The notes: generated from the sequence alone by a model not told the origin. A DNA stretch of 64,000 bases from Eggerthia catenaformis OT 569 = DSM 20559 (GCF_000340375.1 NZ_KB446649.1:126339-190338); one strand, 5' to 3'. Positions 27,394 through 38,005 are shown, numbered from the stretch's first letter. A program made the numbers and translations.

Positions 27394-28386
27394 TTAGAAT
27401 TCCCTTGTAATATGAAAATGGCGATAAGCTAAGTCTGTAGCTATTCTTCCTTTCGGTGTTCGCCTAATTAAACCTTTTTGAAGCAGATAAGGCTCATAGA
27501 CATCTTCTAAAGTTACCGGTTCCTCGCCAATACTGGCAGCAATCGCATTCAATCCAACAGGTCCGCCTTGAAACCGATGAATAATTCCTAATAGATATTT
27601 ATGATCAACATCATCTAATCCCAAATCATCTACTTTTAACTGATCCAAAGCTTCTACTGTTCGATCAAGAGTAATCATTTCATCACCATAAAACATCGAA
27701 AAATCTCTTACTCTTCTAAATAATCTATTCGCAATTCGAGGAGTTCCACGACTTCTTTTAGCAAGCTCATTTTTGGCATCTTCATTCATTTCCATGCCAT
27801 ATACTTTACTTGTACGTGAAATAATCTGTTTCAATTCATCAACTGTGTAGTAATCAAGTTTTGAAATAATCCCAAAACGATCTCTGAGAGGTGCAGAAAT
27901 ATCACCGGCTCTTGTAGTGGCACCAACTAGCGTAAATGGGGGGAGATCGATTCTTATTGATCTGGCTGACTGCTCTTTACCAATAATAACATCAACACAG
28001 TAATCCTCCATCGCCGGATAGAGTATTTCTTCTATCACTTTATTTAATCGATGTATCTCATCAATAAATAATACATCCCCCGGCTGAAGTGCGGTTAATA
28101 TCGCAACGAGATCTCCTGTTTTCTCAATTGATGGACCAGTTGTGATCTTAATATTTGTTCCCATCTCATGAGCAATAATCATTGACATCGTTGTTTTGCC
28201 TAATCCGGGCGGTCCATATAATAAAACATGATCCAGTGATTCGTCACGCATTTTTGCTGCACCTACAAATATTTTTAGATTGTTTTTAAGATCTTCCTGA
28301 CCTACATAGTCTTCAAAGTTGGAAGGTCTTAATTGACTCTCCTCATCTTCAGTATGTGCATCTGTATCATAAATATCACGATCCAT
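27394..28386 (-). CDS. ruvB: Holliday junction helicase RuvB
   Basis: AAA+ motor that drives branch migration with RuvA. 330 residues: [11 protein letters not shown] near 20, Walker [10 protein letters not shown] near 60, Walker B DEIHRL near 110, sensor [10 protein letters not shown] near 156, arginine finger region [18 protein letters not shown], and the C-terminal winged helix with [16 protein letters not shown]. It follows ruvA by 13 bp. No ruvC is present, as usual in this phylum where RecU replaces it. Confidence 0.97.
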   Translation of the reverse strand: MDRDIYDTDAHTEDEESQLRPSNFEDYVGQEDLKNNLKIFVGAAKMRDESLDHVLLYGPPGLGKTTMSMIIAHEMGTNIKITTGPSIEKTGDLVAILTALQPGDVLFIDEIHRLNKVIEEILYPAMEDYCVDVIIGKEQSARSIRIDLPPFTLVGATTRAGDISAPLRDRFGIISKLDYYTVDELKQIISRTSKVYGMEMNEDAKNELAKRSRGTPRIANRLFRRVRDFSMFYGDEMITLDRTVEALDQLKVDDLGLDDVDHKYLLGIIHRFQGGPVGLNAIAASIGEEPVTLEDVYEPYLLQKGLIRRTPKGRIATDLAYRHFHITREF

Positions 28387-28399
28387 ATTATCTTCCTTT

Positions 28400-28975
28400 C
28401 TATTTATTTAATGTCATCAAAGCCAATGCTTTTTTTACATATCCGTTTGTATCTAAATTTTCTTCTGATATCTGTTTCATAGCTTTTTCAGCTTCTAATT
28501 CTTTATACCCTAATGCAATTAAAACTTCAACAGCCTCCTGATAAGATGGAGATATAGAAAATGAAGATTCCAATCTCTCTACCCCATTAAACTTACCTTT
28601 TAAATCTAGAATAATCTGGCTTGCTGCTTTAGGTCCAATACCCGGAAAGCTTCTTAGAAATTTTACATTACTATCTTCAATAGCTTGAATAATATCCTTT
28701 GTTTCACCGGCAGCTATGATTGCAATCGCACTCTTAGGTCCAATACCCTTGACTTTAATCAACATTAAAAAAAGATCTTTCTGCTCACTTGTTTTAAAGC
28801 CATAAAGACGCATATCATTCTCAGTAATACTCTGAAAAATATAAACAGTATATTCTTTATTCTTTTCAAACTGATAGGGATTTGATACATAAACAAGATA
28901 GCCAATTCCCTGATTATCTAAAACAATACTATCAGAATACAAGGCAACTATTGTTCCTTTAATATAACTATACAT
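28400..28975 (-). CDS. ruvA: Holliday junction DNA helicase subunit RuvA
   Basis: Binds four-way junctions and loads RuvB. 191 residues from the ATG at 28975, preceded by AAGGAG. The OB domain is [15 protein letters not shown] to about 65, followed by two HhH motifs ([15 protein letters not shown] and [19 protein letters not shown]) and a C-terminal RuvB-binding domain ([13 protein letters not shown]). A longer frame starting at 29038 runs into AT-rich upstream DNA and is not the start. Confidence 0.97.
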   Translation of the reverse strand: MYSYIKGTIVALYSDSIVLDNQGIGYLVYVSNPYQFEKNKEYTVYIFQSITENDMRLYGFKTSEQKDLFLMLIKVKGIGPKSAIAIIAAGETKDIIQAIEDSNVKFLRSFPGIGPKAASQIILDLKGKFNGVERLESSFSISPSYQEAVEVLIALGYKELEAEKAMKQISEENLDTNGYVKKALALMTLNK

Positions 28976-29052
28976 AATGTCTCCTTCAATCCCTTTTATT
29001 GTATCATAAATCATATATAAAAAAAATATACTGAACATTATTCTTAATTAAA

Positions 29053-29072
29053 AGAGTCTCTTTCGAGACTCT
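29053..29072 (-). terminator. obg terminator
   Basis: AGAGTCTC (29053-29060), 4-nt loop, GAGACTCT (29065-29072), then TTTAATT on the minus strand; overlaps the obg stop codon. Confidence 0.8.
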
Positions 29073-30357
29073 AATTCATGAATTCAAATTCAAAATCAAG
29101 AATACGAATGATATTTCCATCCACAGCACCGGCTGCTCTTAAAGCATCATCTACTCCATAATTTCTCATCTTAATCGCAAAATTCTTAAATCCATCATCA
29201 GTATTTAAAGAAGCCATCTGAACAATACGTTCAATCTTATCACCGGTAACCGTAAAGACTCCATTCCCTTCATTCATAATTTCAAAGGCTTTTGCATCAT
29301 CTTCTTCATATGTATAAAGAACACTATCCTCTTGTTCATCTTCTTCGATAGAATAATAAGGAGCAGTCTTTAATGTATCAGCAATTGCATAAAGAAGTGC
29401 ATCAATTCCTTCATGAATAGGAGCAATTAATGGATAAATCTTAATATCTTCGCCTACTTTTTTCTGAAACTCTTCGAGATTTTCCTGTGCATTATCTAAG
29501 TCCATCTTATTAGCTACAATAATCTGAGGTCTTTCCATTAAATGATAATGATAGCTTTTTAATTCATTATTGATTGTCAGATAATCTTCATAAGGATCAC
29601 GTCCTTCACTGCCGGACATATCAATAATATGAACAATAACACGGCATCTTTCAATATGTCTTAAGAAAGTATATCCTAATCCTTTTCCCTGTGAAGCTCC
29701 TTCTATTAGTCCAGGCAAATCCGCCATAACAAATGAACGCCCATCCTTAACTTGAACCACACCTAAATTAGGAACAATGGTTGTAAAATGATAATCAGCA
29801 ATTTCCGGCTTTGCTTTAGTAACAACTGAAAGCAATGTTGACTTACCGACACTTGGAAAACCAACTAAACCAACATCAGCTAAAAGCTTTAATTCAACGC
29901 GTAATTCTAACTCTATGCCGGGTTCCCCACGTTCACAGATTGTTGGTGCAGGATTCTTAGAAGTGGCATAACGAGCATTCCCTCGTCCGCCACGTCCGCC
30001 TTTTGCAATCACCGCCTGCTGATTATCTTCAGTTAAATCAGCTAACAATTTGCCGGAAATATTATTATAAATACATGTACCTACCGGGACTTTAACTATC
30101 AAATCAGCAGCATTGGCACCATGCATCTTTTTAGCCATGCCATTTTCTCCCGGTCTGGCACGATATTCACGATGATATTTTAAATCAAGCAATGTTGATA
30201 ACGAATTTGTAGCTAAAAAAACAATGCTTCCTCCTCGTCCTCCATCTCCACCTGAAGGTCCACCTTTAGGAACATGAGCTTCTCTGCGGAAAGCAACAAC
30301 TCCATCTCCGCCTTTTCCGGAAATAGCTGTAATAATTGCTTTATCTATAAAATTCAT
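29071..30357 (-). CDS. obg: GTPase Obg
   Basis: Ribosome-associated GTPase in 50S assembly and stress control. 428 residues: glycine-rich Obg fold (SGKGGDGVVAFRREAHVPKG, GGRGGRGNA), G domain with GFPSVGKST near 165, DLPGLIEGAS near 211, NKMD near 281, and a C-terminal OCT domain (about 350-428, MRNYGVDDALRAAG). Separated from the upstream L27 gene by its own terminator, so it needs its own promoter or read-through. Confidence 0.97.
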   Translation of the reverse strand: MNFIDKAIITAISGKGGDGVVAFRREAHVPKGGPSGGDGGRGGSIVFLATNSLSTLLDLKYHREYRARPGENGMAKKMHGANAADLIVKVPVGTCIYNNISGKLLADLTEDNQQAVIAKGGRGGRGNARYATSKNPAPTICERGEPGIELELRVELKLLADVGLVGFPSVGKSTLLSVVTKAKPEIADYHFTTIVPNLGVVQVKDGRSFVMADLPGLIEGASQGKGLGYTFLRHIERCRVIVHIIDMSGSEGRDPYEDYLTINNELKSYHYHLMERPQIIVANKMDLDNAQENLEEFQKKVGEDIKIYPLIAPIHEGIDALLYAIADTLKTAPYYSIEEDEQEDSVLYTYEEDDAKAFEIMNEGNGVFTVTGDKIERIVQMASLNTDDGFKNFAIKMRNYGVDDALRAAGAVDGNIIRILDFEFEFMN

Positions 30358-30374
30358 ACTTTCCTCCTTTCTTC

Positions 30375-30398
30375 AAAAAAAGAATCCCTAAGGATTCT
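30375..30398 (-). terminator. Terminator of rplU-prp-rpmA operon
   Basis: AGAATCC (30381-30387), 4-nt loop, GGATTCT (30392-30398) with a seven-T run on the minus strand (30375-30380 complement). Confidence 0.85.
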
Positions 30399-30403
30399 TT
30401 ATG

Positions 30404-30688
30404 TTAAGCAGCCGGGTAAACAGAAACTTTTTTCTTTTTCTTGCCAACTCTTTCATACTTAATAACACCATCAATTTTTGCAAATAATGTGTCATCTCCG
30501 CCTTTGCCTACATTGTTGCCAGGATGAATCTTAGTTCCTCTCTGTCTGTAAATGATAGAACCGGCTGTACAAACCTGACCATCAGATAATTTAGCTCCTA
30601 AACGCTTAGATTCAGAATCACGTCCGTTCTTTGTAGAACCTACACCTTTTTTAGAAGCGAATAACTGCAGATTTAATTTGAATAACAT
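30404..30688 (-). CDS. rpmA: 50S ribosomal protein L27 with cleavable N-terminal extension
   Basis: L27 reaches the peptidyl-transferase centre. The 94-residue precursor begins [17 protein letters not shown], the Bacillota form in which the protease Prp cuts after LQLF to expose ASKKG. The mature part has [15 protein letters not shown] and [13 protein letters not shown]. The protease gene is directly upstream, so enzyme and substrate are cotranscribed. Confidence 0.97.
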   Translation of the reverse strand: MLFKLNLQLFASKKGVGSTKNGRDSESKRLGAKLSDGQVCTAGSIIYRQRGTKIHPGNNVGKGGDDTLFAKIDGVIKYERVGKKKKKVSVYPAA

Positions 30689-30691
30689 GGA

Positions 30692-31009
30692 TTATTCCTC
30701 CTTCTGATTAATCTTAATATATTGACCATAGGAATCTTCAATTCCCTTAAGTGAAATGACCAATGTCTCTAGTATTAACTGGTTTTCACTTGTGACATTG
30801 TCAACTGTAATGTCTATATAACCTTCTCTTAATACGATTTTACCCTGTGACAGAAAATCATGTTTTACAAGAGTATTAGCTATACCTGTAGCTATACTGC
30901 TGACTCCTGCACAAACCAAGTCCTTACCATATTCATTGCTCTGAGCATGTCCGGAAATCTCTACATGAATCAGCTGCTCTAAATGATAAGATAAATCGAC
31001 TTTAATCAT
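30692..31009 (-). CDS. prp: Ribosomal-processing cysteine protease Prp
   Basis: Removes the L27 N-terminal extension, an essential step in relatives that have it. 105 residues with the catalytic pair visible: His in VEISGHAQSN near residue 21 and Cys in KDLVCAGVSSIA near residue 33. It lies between rplU and rpmA with 2-3 bp gaps, the conserved arrangement. Confidence 0.95.
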   Translation of the reverse strand: MIKVDLSYHLEQLIHVEISGHAQSNEYGKDLVCAGVSSIATGIANTLVKHDFLSQGKIVLREGYIDITVDNVTSENQLILETLVISLKGIEDSYGQYIKINQKEE

Positions 31010-31011
31010 AA

Positions 31012-31320
31012 TTAAGCATTAATTTCTTTGACTGTTAATCTTGTGTAAGGCTGTCTATGACCCTGTTTCTTATGATAATGCTTTTTAGGTTTATATTTAT
31101 AAACAGTCACCTTTTTAGCTTTACCCTGATTTACTACTTCAGCAGTTACAGTAGCACCTTCTACATAAGGATTACCAATTTTAGATGCATCTCCACCAAC
31201 AAATAATACCTTGTCAAAAGTATAAGCTGCACCTTCTTCAACATCTAATTTTTCAACAAAAATAGTGTCACCTGCTTCAACCTTTAACTGTTTTCCACCT
31301 GTTTCAATGATTGCGTACAT
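31012..31320 (-). CDS. rplU: 50S ribosomal protein L21
   Basis: 102 residues opening [18 protein letters not shown] and ending in the basic [20 protein letters not shown] motif that contacts 23S rRNA. First gene of rplU-prp-rpmA, with GGAGG at 31325 region and a structured leader upstream. Confidence 0.97.
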   Translation of the reverse strand: MYAIIETGGKQLKVEAGDTIFVEKLDVEEGAAYTFDKVLFVGGDASKIGNPYVEGATVTAEVVNQGKAKKVTVYKYKPKKHYHKKQGHRQPYTRLTVKEINA

Positions 31321-31425
31321 TCAAGTACCTCCTTTTACTTATTCTTAGACTCGCCAGCTAAGGCAGTACATTGTACATTTAATACCTTTTTTGAGCGGTT
31401 GTAGCTAGAGGTCTACAACAAATGA
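31321..31425 (-). ncRNA. Probable L21 leader (cis-regulatory RNA)
   Basis: Untranslated region before rplU with a clear stem GTTGTAG/CTACAAC (31398-31404 with 31413-31419), a conserved-looking CGCTCAAAA after it, and a second weak hairpin around GCC-AGCTAA-GGC. Position and first hairpin resemble the L21 leader known upstream of rplU in Bacillota, which is thought to sense a ribosomal protein. No covariance search was possible. Confidence 0.6.
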
Positions 31426-31431
31426 ATATTA

Positions 31432-32388
31432 TCATTTTCCTTCCTTTTCGTCAATCATTTTTTGATTTTTTTCTAATCGTTCAAGTGCTTTTCTAGGACA
31501 TGCCTGATTATAAACTTCCTGTAGCTTTTCTCGTGTAATATGTGTATAAATTTGAGTTGTCGCAAGTGAAGAATGACCTAATAATTCCTGTACTACTCTT
31601 AAATCCATTCCTGCATCGAGCATATGAGTCGCAAATGAATGGCGAATAGTATGGGGATGAATATGTCTTAGCGGATCGTAATGATTCATACACCTATTAA
31701 CAATATCTTCAATACCACGGTTAGTAAGAGCTTTTCCATTCTTATTCACAAAAACAAAATTATGATCCTGATGAGTAACTGCCAGCAATTCTTTTCTTGC
31801 TTCATTAATATATTTCTTAAGCCATAGAGATGCATAATCATGAAAAGGCACATAGCGATCTTTATTTCCCTTACCTGTAATAAAAAGAATATGTCTATTC
31901 CAATCAATATCTGATAAAGACAAACTAACCGCCTCACTCACACGCAGTCCCGAAGCATACATTAATTCCATAAGTGCCTTATTTCTAATACCTAACGAAG
32001 ATGTTACCTCAATACTGTCTAATAATTCCAGCATATCATCAAGATAGAGAAAGTCAGGATTTCTCTGACCGGTCTTTAAAGAATGAATCAAAGTAAACGG
32101 ATTATTCTTTACAATCTTATTTTTTTCAAGATATTTATAAAAAGTTCTCAGAGTTGAAAGCTTATGATTAATAGAAGTATGACTTAAATGCTTAGAATTA
32201 AGATAAACAAGATATGCTCTAATGAATTTATAATCACATTCTGCAAACTCGGATAAAGCTTCCTGATGAATAAACATTATAAAATCATTAATCTCTCGTC
32301 TATAGGAAGCAATAGTAAGATCAGAATAACGTTTCTGATATTTTAAATACTCAAGAAAAGAATCCCTATGCTTATTCATTATGTTCAT
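31432..32388 (-). CDS. xerC: Tyrosine recombinase XerC-type
   Basis: Resolves chromosome dimers at dif together with a partner Xer protein. 318 residues: N-terminal SAM-like core-binding domain (about 1-95) and a catalytic domain with Arg in [13 protein letters not shown] near 150, HxxR in [15 protein letters not shown], His in LLGHSS and the Tyr nucleophile in TTQIYTH near 281. The location after topA-trmFO is that of xerC (codV) in Bacillus, so XerC rather than XerD is preferred, though hslVU and codY do not follow. Overlaps trmFO by 17 bp. Confidence 0.88.
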   Translation of the reverse strand: MNIMNKHRDSFLEYLKYQKRYSDLTIASYRREINDFIMFIHQEALSEFAECDYKFIRAYLVYLNSKHLSHTSINHKLSTLRTFYKYLEKNKIVKNNPFTLIHSLKTGQRNPDFLYLDDMLELLDSIEVTSSLGIRNKALMELMYASGLRVSEAVSLSLSDIDWNRHILFITGKGNKDRYVPFHDYASLWLKKYINEARKELLAVTHQDHNFVFVNKNGKALTNRGIEDIVNRCMNHYDPLRHIHPHTIRHSFATHMLDAGMDLRVVQELLGHSSLATTQIYTHITREKLQEVYNQACPRKALERLEKNQKMIDEKEGK

Positions 32389-33673
32389 TCAAGAAAGTTT
32401 CCATCGTCTTTAATGCTCTTGATGCATAAACCTCTTTTCTTTCTTTCTTTTTCACTTTCTCCTTCAAAGAAGGCAAAATCCCAAAATTCGCTTTCATTGG
32501 CTGAAAATCATCAAATGATGCATGTGTAATATAATAACTTAATGCTCCCATAACTGTTTCTCTCGGAAAAACAAGCAGCTCTTTATTTTGTAAATATCTT
32601 GCCATATTAATACCGGCACATATTCCGCTTTGTGCAGATTCAACATATCCCTCAACACCTGTCATCTGCCCGGCAAAAAACAAATTATCTCTATTCTTAT
32701 ACTGATAAGCCCGGTTCAAATATAGAGGTGAATTAATATAGCTATTACGATGCATAACACCATATCTGATAATCTGAGCATTTTCTAAGCCGGGAATCAT
32801 ATGAATAATACGCTCTTGTTCTCCCCATTTCAAATGTGTCTGAAAACCAACAATATTATAAAGAGAACCTATCGCATTATCCTGTCTAAGCTGAACCACC
32901 GCATAAGGTCTTTTCCCGTCAGGTGTCTCCAAACCAACCGGTTTCATCGGGCCGAAAAGAAGAGTCTGCTTGCCTCGTCTTGCGATTTCTTCAAAAGGCA
33001 TACAGCCTTCAAAAAACTTTTCTTCACCGTCATGCGGCTTTACTGTTTCAGCATGAATCAAAGCCTCATAAAAATTTTCAAATTCTTTTTGAGACATAGG
33101 ACAGTTAATATATTCGGCATCACCTTTATCATACCTGGATTTGAAGTAGGCTTTTTTTAAATCAATGCTTTCCTTAGTTAAAATAGGTGCTGCCGCATCA
33201 TAGAAATAAAAGTATTTCTCTTCTCCCAACAAGTCAGCAATAGCTTTTGACAACAAGCTGCTTGTAAGCGGACCGGACGCAATAATAGTAGGACCCTCCG
33301 GTATCTCTGTAACTTCTTCATGAAACACATGAACCAAAGATTGATTTCTGATATATTCAGTAATAGCCTTAGAAAATCCCTCGCGATCTACCGCCAGACT
33401 GCCTCCAGCAGGCACAGCATGACATCTTGCAGTTTTAATAATTAATGAATCATTCATCATCATTTCCTGTTTAAGTACACCTACTGCATTTTTTAATCCA
33501 TCCGCTCTTAATGAATTAGAACAGACAAGTTCAGCAAAGTCTCCGGTTTTATGAGCACCGGTAGATTTATTTGGTCTCATTTCATAAAGATTTACTTCAA
33601 TACCCCGTTTAATAAGCTGGTAAACCGCTTCAACTCCAGCTAGTCCGGCACCAATCACATTTACTTTTTTCAT
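32372..33673 (-). CDS. trmFO: Methylenetetrahydrofolate-tRNA-(uracil-5-)-methyltransferase TrmFO
   Basis: Folate- and FAD-dependent formation of ribothymidine at position 54 of tRNA. 433 residues opening with the FAD-binding [19 protein letters not shown] and YEMRP, then [12 protein letters not shown], with Cys near residue 51, and the C-terminal [18 protein letters not shown]. Lies between topA and xerC as in Bacillus (gid). Folate-dependent TrmFO is typical of Gram-positive bacteria. Confidence 0.96.
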   Translation of the reverse strand: MKKVNVIGAGLAGVEAVYQLIKRGIEVNLYEMRPNKSTGAHKTGDFAELVCSNSLRADGLKNAVGVLKQEMMMNDSLIIKTARCHAVPAGGSLAVDREGFSKAITEYIRNQSLVHVFHEEVTEIPEGPTIIASGPLTSSLLSKAIADLLGEEKYFYFYDAAAPILTKESIDLKKAYFKSRYDKGDAEYINCPMSQKEFENFYEALIHAETVKPHDGEEKFFEGCMPFEEIARRGKQTLLFGPMKPVGLETPDGKRPYAVVQLRQDNAIGSLYNIVGFQTHLKWGEQERIIHMIPGLENAQIIRYGVMHRNSYINSPLYLNRAYQYKNRDNLFFAGQMTGVEGYVESAQSGICAGINMARYLQNKELLVFPRETVMGALSYYITHASFDDFQPMKANFGILPSLKEKVKKKERKEVYASRALKTMETFLNEHNE

Positions 33674-33717
33674 ATTCCACTCTCCATAAGCATTTTATCA
33701 TGTTTTGAAAAGAAAAT

Positions 33718-33736
33718 GAACTGCTATGCAGTTCAC
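33718..33736 (-). terminator. topA terminator
   Basis: TGAACTGC (33718-33725), 3-nt loop, GCAGTTCA (33729-33736), followed by TTTTCTTTTC on the minus strand; directly after topA. Confidence 0.8.
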
Positions 33737-35829
33737 TCATCATCATTCTTCTTTTTCTTTGATTCCTTAATAATCGTTTTACATGTCGGATAGTTTGAAC
33801 AAGCTTTAAACATACCAAAGCGTCCTCTCTTCAAAACAATCGGACTACCGCATTTTGGACATACTTCCCCTTCAACCGTTTTTTCCTGAGACTTGATATA
33901 CTTGCATGTCGGATAATTTGAGCATGCTTCAAATTCGCCAAAACGCCCTCTTTTATAAATCATTGGACTGCCGCATTTTGGACACATTTCACCGGTTGGC
34001 TGCCCTATGCGATCATTAGAATCTTTTTTGATATATTTACATGTCGGATAATTTGAACAAGCAATAAACTCGCCAAAACGCCCTTTTCTAACCACAAGAT
34101 CTCCGCCACATTCCGGACACTTTTCACCGGTTTTCCGGGCTTCGATTTTTTCCATATTCTTATCAGCATTAGCCAATAAAGGTTCAAATTTATCTTCAAA
34201 AGAAGTAATTGCATTAAGATACGTATCATCACCATTCGCAATTTCATCTAATTCGCTTTCCATATTTGCAGTATATTCAACATTAATAATACTGTCAAAG
34301 AACTCCAGCAGCTTACTATTAGTCAGCCGTCCGGAATCTGTAGGCTTAAAAGCCTTAGAAACCATCTCAACATAATCTCTTTGTACAATAGTATCAATAA
34401 TCGTTGCATATGTAGATGGTCTTCCAATACCTAGCTCTTCCAATTCCTTTATCAGTTTTGCTTCCGTATAACGTGCAGGCGGCTGAGTAAACTTCTGTTC
34501 CTTTACAACTTCAAGAGCTTCAAGACTATCCGCTTCTTTTAAAGATGGAAGATATGTATCATTATTCTTTTCATAATCACCATAAACTTTCAGATAACCA
34601 TCAAAAACAATAACAGAACCGGATGCATTGAATTTATAATTATGATTATCAAGCACTATGCTTGTGGAGTCAACTTTTGCAGGTGCCATCAAAGAAGCAA
34701 GCGCACGGGCATAAATCATTGAATATAGTTTGTACTGTTCAGCAGTCAAATAACTCTTTACACTCTCAGGCGTACGATGAATACTGGTAGGTCTGATAGC
34801 CTCATGAGCATCCTGAACATTTTCTGTTTTCTTAGAAATTTTAACATGTCCTCTATATTCTTTACCATAAGTCTCTTCAATAAAACTCATAGCGTCATTA
34901 ATAAACTCAGGTGCCAAACGAATGGAATCAGTTCTCATATAGGTGATCAGACCAACTGTTTCATTCCCTAAATCTACACCTTCATAAAGCTTCTGAGCAA
35001 TTCTCATAGTACGATTAGCTTTAAAGTTTAATTTTGTAGAAGCTTCCTGCTGTAATGTTGACGTAATAAAAGGAGCTTTAGAATTTTTCTTTTTAACACT
35101 TTTCTTTAATGACTCAACAAAATAGTCTTTATCCAAATCATTATAGATTCTTAAAGCTTCTTCCTCATTAGAAATTTTTAATTTCTTTGTACCTTTTTTA
35201 GTTAGTTCAGCCTCAAAGTTAAGATCATCTTTTTCAAAAAGAGCCTTAATCTTCCAATATTCTTCCGGAATAAATGCTTCAATTTCATCTTCTCTTTCAC
35301 AAATCAATCTTAATGCTACAGACTGTACACGTCCCGCAGATTTAGATTTTATCTTTCTCTGTAAAAGCTTAGAGAGCTTAAAACCAATAATGCGATCTAA
35401 AACACGTCTTGTCTCCTGTGACTTAACAAGATCCTGATCGATCTTACGCGGATTCTCTAAAGCATGAATAACAGCATTTTTAGTAATCTCATTAAATACG
35501 ATACGATTTTCTTCATCCATATCAATATTCAGCACCTGAGCCAGATGCCAGCTGATTGCCTCTCCTTCACGATCAGGGTCAGTTGCAAGATATACCTTAT
35601 CTGCTTTCTTTATATAATTTTTCAATTGCTTAACAACATCTTTCTTGTCTTTACTAATAGTATAACAAGGAGCATAATCATGTTCTATATCCAATCCCAA
35701 TCCACCTTTTCCGGATGTTGCTAAATCTCTGATATGACCTTTGGAAGATGTAACAATATATTCTTTCCCTAAATATTTTTCTATTGTCTTTGATTTTGAT
35801 GGCGACTCTACAATCACAAGATAACTCAT
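33733..35829 (-). CDS. topA: DNA topoisomerase I
   Basis: Relaxes negative supercoils through a 5'-phosphotyrosine intermediate. 698 residues: Toprim domain (LVIVESPSKSKTIEKYL, TDPDREGEAISWHL), active-site Tyr in GLITYMRTDS near 295, and three C-terminal four-cysteine zinc ribbons (CPECGG...CSNYPTC, then two CPKCGSP...CSNYPTC repeats near 565-690). An acidic/basic tail SKKKKNDDE ends the protein. It is upstream of trmFO. Confidence 0.97.
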   Translation of the reverse strand: MSYLVIVESPSKSKTIEKYLGKEYIVTSSKGHIRDLATSGKGGLGLDIEHDYAPCYTISKDKKDVVKQLKNYIKKADKVYLATDPDREGEAISWHLAQVLNIDMDEENRIVFNEITKNAVIHALENPRKIDQDLVKSQETRRVLDRIIGFKLSKLLQRKIKSKSAGRVQSVALRLICEREDEIEAFIPEEYWKIKALFEKDDLNFEAELTKKGTKKLKISNEEEALRIYNDLDKDYFVESLKKSVKKKNSKAPFITSTLQQEASTKLNFKANRTMRIAQKLYEGVDLGNETVGLITYMRTDSIRLAPEFINDAMSFIEETYGKEYRGHVKISKKTENVQDAHEAIRPTSIHRTPESVKSYLTAEQYKLYSMIYARALASLMAPAKVDSTSIVLDNHNYKFNASGSVIVFDGYLKVYGDYEKNNDTYLPSLKEADSLEALEVVKEQKFTQPPARYTEAKLIKELEELGIGRPSTYATIIDTIVQRDYVEMVSKAFKPTDSGRLTNSKLLEFFDSIINVEYTANMESELDEIANGDDTYLNAITSFEDKFEPLLANADKNMEKIEARKTGEKCPECGGDLVVRKGRFGEFIACSNYPTCKYIKKDSNDRIGQPTGEMCPKCGSPMIYKRGRFGEFEACSNYPTCKYIKSQEKTVEGEVCPKCGSPIVLKRGRFGMFKACSNYPTCKTIIKESKKKKNDDE

Positions 35830-35895
35830 AATATCAGCTCCTTTCCGTTTTCTTAATATAAATCAGCAAACGAAGTTTTGTCAATACTAATGTTT

Positions 35896-36657
35896 CTATG
35901 TTCTCAATTCTTCTGCAATATCTTGCCCCTTTACAACAAGCTTTGCTCCTTGATTAATCAGCATATTTGTTCCCTGATAACCATCAATACTGCAAGGAAC
36001 CGCAAAAATATCCTTTCCCTGCTCTAAAGCATAGCCAACTGTAATCATTGTTCCGCTCTGTTCTTTTGCTTCACAAACGAGAATCTGCTGTGAAAGCCCG
36101 GCAATCAAACGATTACGAATACGAAAATCTGATTTCACCGGTGCTTTCGCAAAAGGAATTTCACTTAATACACAATGCTCTTTTTTTAATGTTTTATAAA
36201 TATCATGATTTGACTTAGGATAGCCAAAATCAATGCCTCCTCCCAGTACTGCTGCCGTCTTTCCCCCATTACTGATAGCACTACGATGTGCTATGCTATC
36301 GATTCCAATAGCCATACCTGAAACAATCACATAATCATTGCAAACTAAATCATGTACTAATGATTGAGTAGATCTGATGCCATATGAACTAGGGTGTCTC
36401 ATCCCTATCACCCCAATTGTTTTCTTTTCCAGCAAACTGATATCTCCATAATAAAATAAAACAAATGGAGGATATCTTATCTCCTTTAATAAAGACGGAT
36501 AATCTTTAGAAAGAATGGTCGTATACTTGCACTTTAACTGTTCCAGATATCTTCTCTTTAATTTCTCATCAACCAATTCCTTATTTTTTAAAGCCTGATA
36601 GATTTTCTGATAATCCCCCTCATATTTACAAGCAAAATAAACAAGCATCTCTTCCAT
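35896..36657 (-). CDS. dprA: DNA-processing protein DprA
   Basis: Protects incoming single-stranded DNA and loads RecA during transformation. 253 residues with the Rossmann-type core: YPPFVLFYYGD near 85, IGVIGMRHPSSYG near 105, VSGMAIGIDSIAHRSA near 140, AVLGGGIDFGYP near 163, SEIPF and RNRLIAGLS near 190-210. Short compared with DprA proteins that carry an extra C-terminal winged helix. With comEA and comEC it suggests a transformation pathway. Confidence 0.94.
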   Translation of the reverse strand: MEEMLVYFACKYEGDYQKIYQALKNKELVDEKLKRRYLEQLKCKYTTILSKDYPSLLKEIRYPPFVLFYYGDISLLEKKTIGVIGMRHPSSYGIRSTQSLVHDLVCNDYVIVSGMAIGIDSIAHRSAISNGGKTAAVLGGGIDFGYPKSNHDIYKTLKKEHCVLSEIPFAKAPVKSDFRIRNRLIAGLSQQILVCEAKEQSGTMITVGYALEQGKDIFAVPCSIDGYQGTNMLINQGAKLVVKGQDIAEELRT

Positions 36658-36741
36658 AATATCTCCTCTTATCTATATATTCTCCAAAAACAAGAATTTT
36701 TCTCACTGTAAATTCAATTTTTTGAAATATCCGCAAAGTTC

Positions 36742-36769
36742 TTGCATTTTATAAAAACGAAGCTATTAT
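36742..36769 (+). promoter_or_regulatory. Probable ferritin promoter
   Basis: TTGCAT (36742-36747), 16-bp spacer, TATTAT (36764-36769), 23 bp before the ATG. No clear Fur box was seen. Confidence 0.5.
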
Positions 36770-36792
36770 AATAGCTTGTGGAGGAAGAAAAA

Positions 36793-37305
36793 ATGTTAGA
36801 TACAAAAGTAAAAGAATTGATTAATAATCAGATTAATAAAGAATTCTATTCTGCCTATTTATATTTAGATTTTGCAAATTATTATGCTGATGAGGGTCTT
36901 GATGGTTTTGCTAATTACTTTGAAATACAGGCACAGGAAGAAAGAGATCATGCAATGCTAATGAGGACTTATCTTCTTAACAATGGTGAAAAAATAACAC
37001 TTGAAGCTATTGATAAGCCTCATCTTACTTACAATAAACTGGATGAACCACTAAAATCAGCTTTAGAACATGAAAAATATGTAACTAGCCTGATTAATAC
37101 AATCTACAAAGCTGCCAGTGATATCAATGATTATCGCACTATGCAGTTTTATGACTGGTTTGTTAAAGAGCAGGGAGAAGAAGAAAAATCTGCTGATGAC
37201 TTAATTAAAAAATTCAAACTATTTGGTTCTGATCCAAAAGGACTCTATGCCTTAAATCAGGAATTAGCCGGACGTACATATAGTACTCCAAGCTTAACAT
37301 TATAA
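36793..37305 (+). CDS. ftnA: Bacterial non-heme ferritin
   Basis: Iron-storage cage protein of 170 residues starting MLDTKVKELINNQINKEFYSAYLYL. The ferroxidase ligands are visible: Glu17, Glu50 and His53 in AQEERDHAM, Glu94 region in LEHEKYV, and Gln/Glu in VKEQGEEE. The ATG at 36793 is chosen because GTGGAGGAAG just before it is the ribosome-binding site; a GTG start at 36778 would be inside that site. Single gene with its own promoter and terminator. Confidence 0.95.
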   Translation: MLDTKVKELINNQINKEFYSAYLYLDFANYYADEGLDGFANYFEIQAQEERDHAMLMRTYLLNNGEKITLEAIDKPHLTYNKLDEPLKSALEHEKYVTSLINTIYKAASDINDYRTMQFYDWFVKEQGEEEKSADDLIKKFKLFGSDPKGLYALNQELAGRTYSTPSLTL

Positions 37306-37313
37306 AAAAACTG

Positions 37314-37370
37314 AAAGTCTGTTTAATGGAAGTGAATATCTTTTAACTCACTTAAGATTAAACAGACTTT
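37314..37370. terminator. Long bidirectional terminator between ferritin and rnhB
   Basis: A perfect 14-bp outer stem (37314-37327 with 37357-37370); the loop can form a second stem from AAGTGA and TCACTT. Flanked by A/T runs on both sides, serving convergent genes. Confidence 0.8.
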
Positions 37371-38005
37371 TATAATTCAAATAGATTGATTTGATGATTT
37401 AATATCTCTTTTACAGGTCCAAAGCTTTTTCTGTGGATCGGAGTAACTCCATATTTTAAAAGAGCTTCTTTATGTGCTTTAGTAACATAACCTTTATGTT
37501 TTTCAAACCCATATTCCGGATAAAGTTTGGCATATTCTTCCATGATATGATCTCTTGTTACCTTAGCTAATATTGATGCAGCAGCAATTGAAAGAGATAA
37601 AGAATCCCCTTTAATAATAGATGTATGAGGAATATAATTATTTAATGGCATCGCATCTGTTAAGGCATAATCCGGATGAATAGCTATCGTATTTATAATT
37701 CTTAGCATTCCTTCTCTAGAAGCCTGATAAACATTCAGTTTATCTACCTCTTCAACAGAGATAACCTCTACCTTATAAGCTAAAGCATTAGCTTTAATAA
37801 TTTCAGATAACTCTTCTCTTTTTTTAGCAGTCAGCTGCTTAGAATCATTAATTCTTTTATCATAATAATTTTTCGGAAAAATGACACCACCAACCGTTAG
37901 AGGACCGGCCATCGGTCCTCTTCCTGCTTCATCAAGACCAATAATAGTATGATATCCTTGCAAATAAGCTTCTTTTTCATAAACTAGACAATTAAGATTA
38001 TTCAT
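37370..38005 (-). CDS. rnhB: Ribonuclease HII
   Basis: Cleaves RNA-DNA hybrids and single ribonucleotides in DNA. 211 residues with the catalytic GLDEAGRGPMAGP near residue 25, SKQLTAKKRE near 55, and KGDSLSLSIAAASILAKVTRD near 130-150. Start at 38005 (MNNLNCLVYE) with GGGAGA upstream; it overlaps rbgA by 8 bp. A longer frame from 38044 lies inside rbgA and is rejected. Confidence 0.95.
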   Translation of the reverse strand: MNNLNCLVYEKEAYLQGYHTIIGLDEAGRGPMAGPLTVGGVIFPKNYYDKRINDSKQLTAKKREELSEIIKANALAYKVEVISVEEVDKLNVYQASREGMLRIINTIAIHPDYALTDAMPLNNYIPHTSIIKGDSLSLSIAAASILAKVTRDHIMEEYAKLYPEYGFEKHKGYVTKAHKEALLKYGVTPIHRKSFGPVKEILNHQINLFEL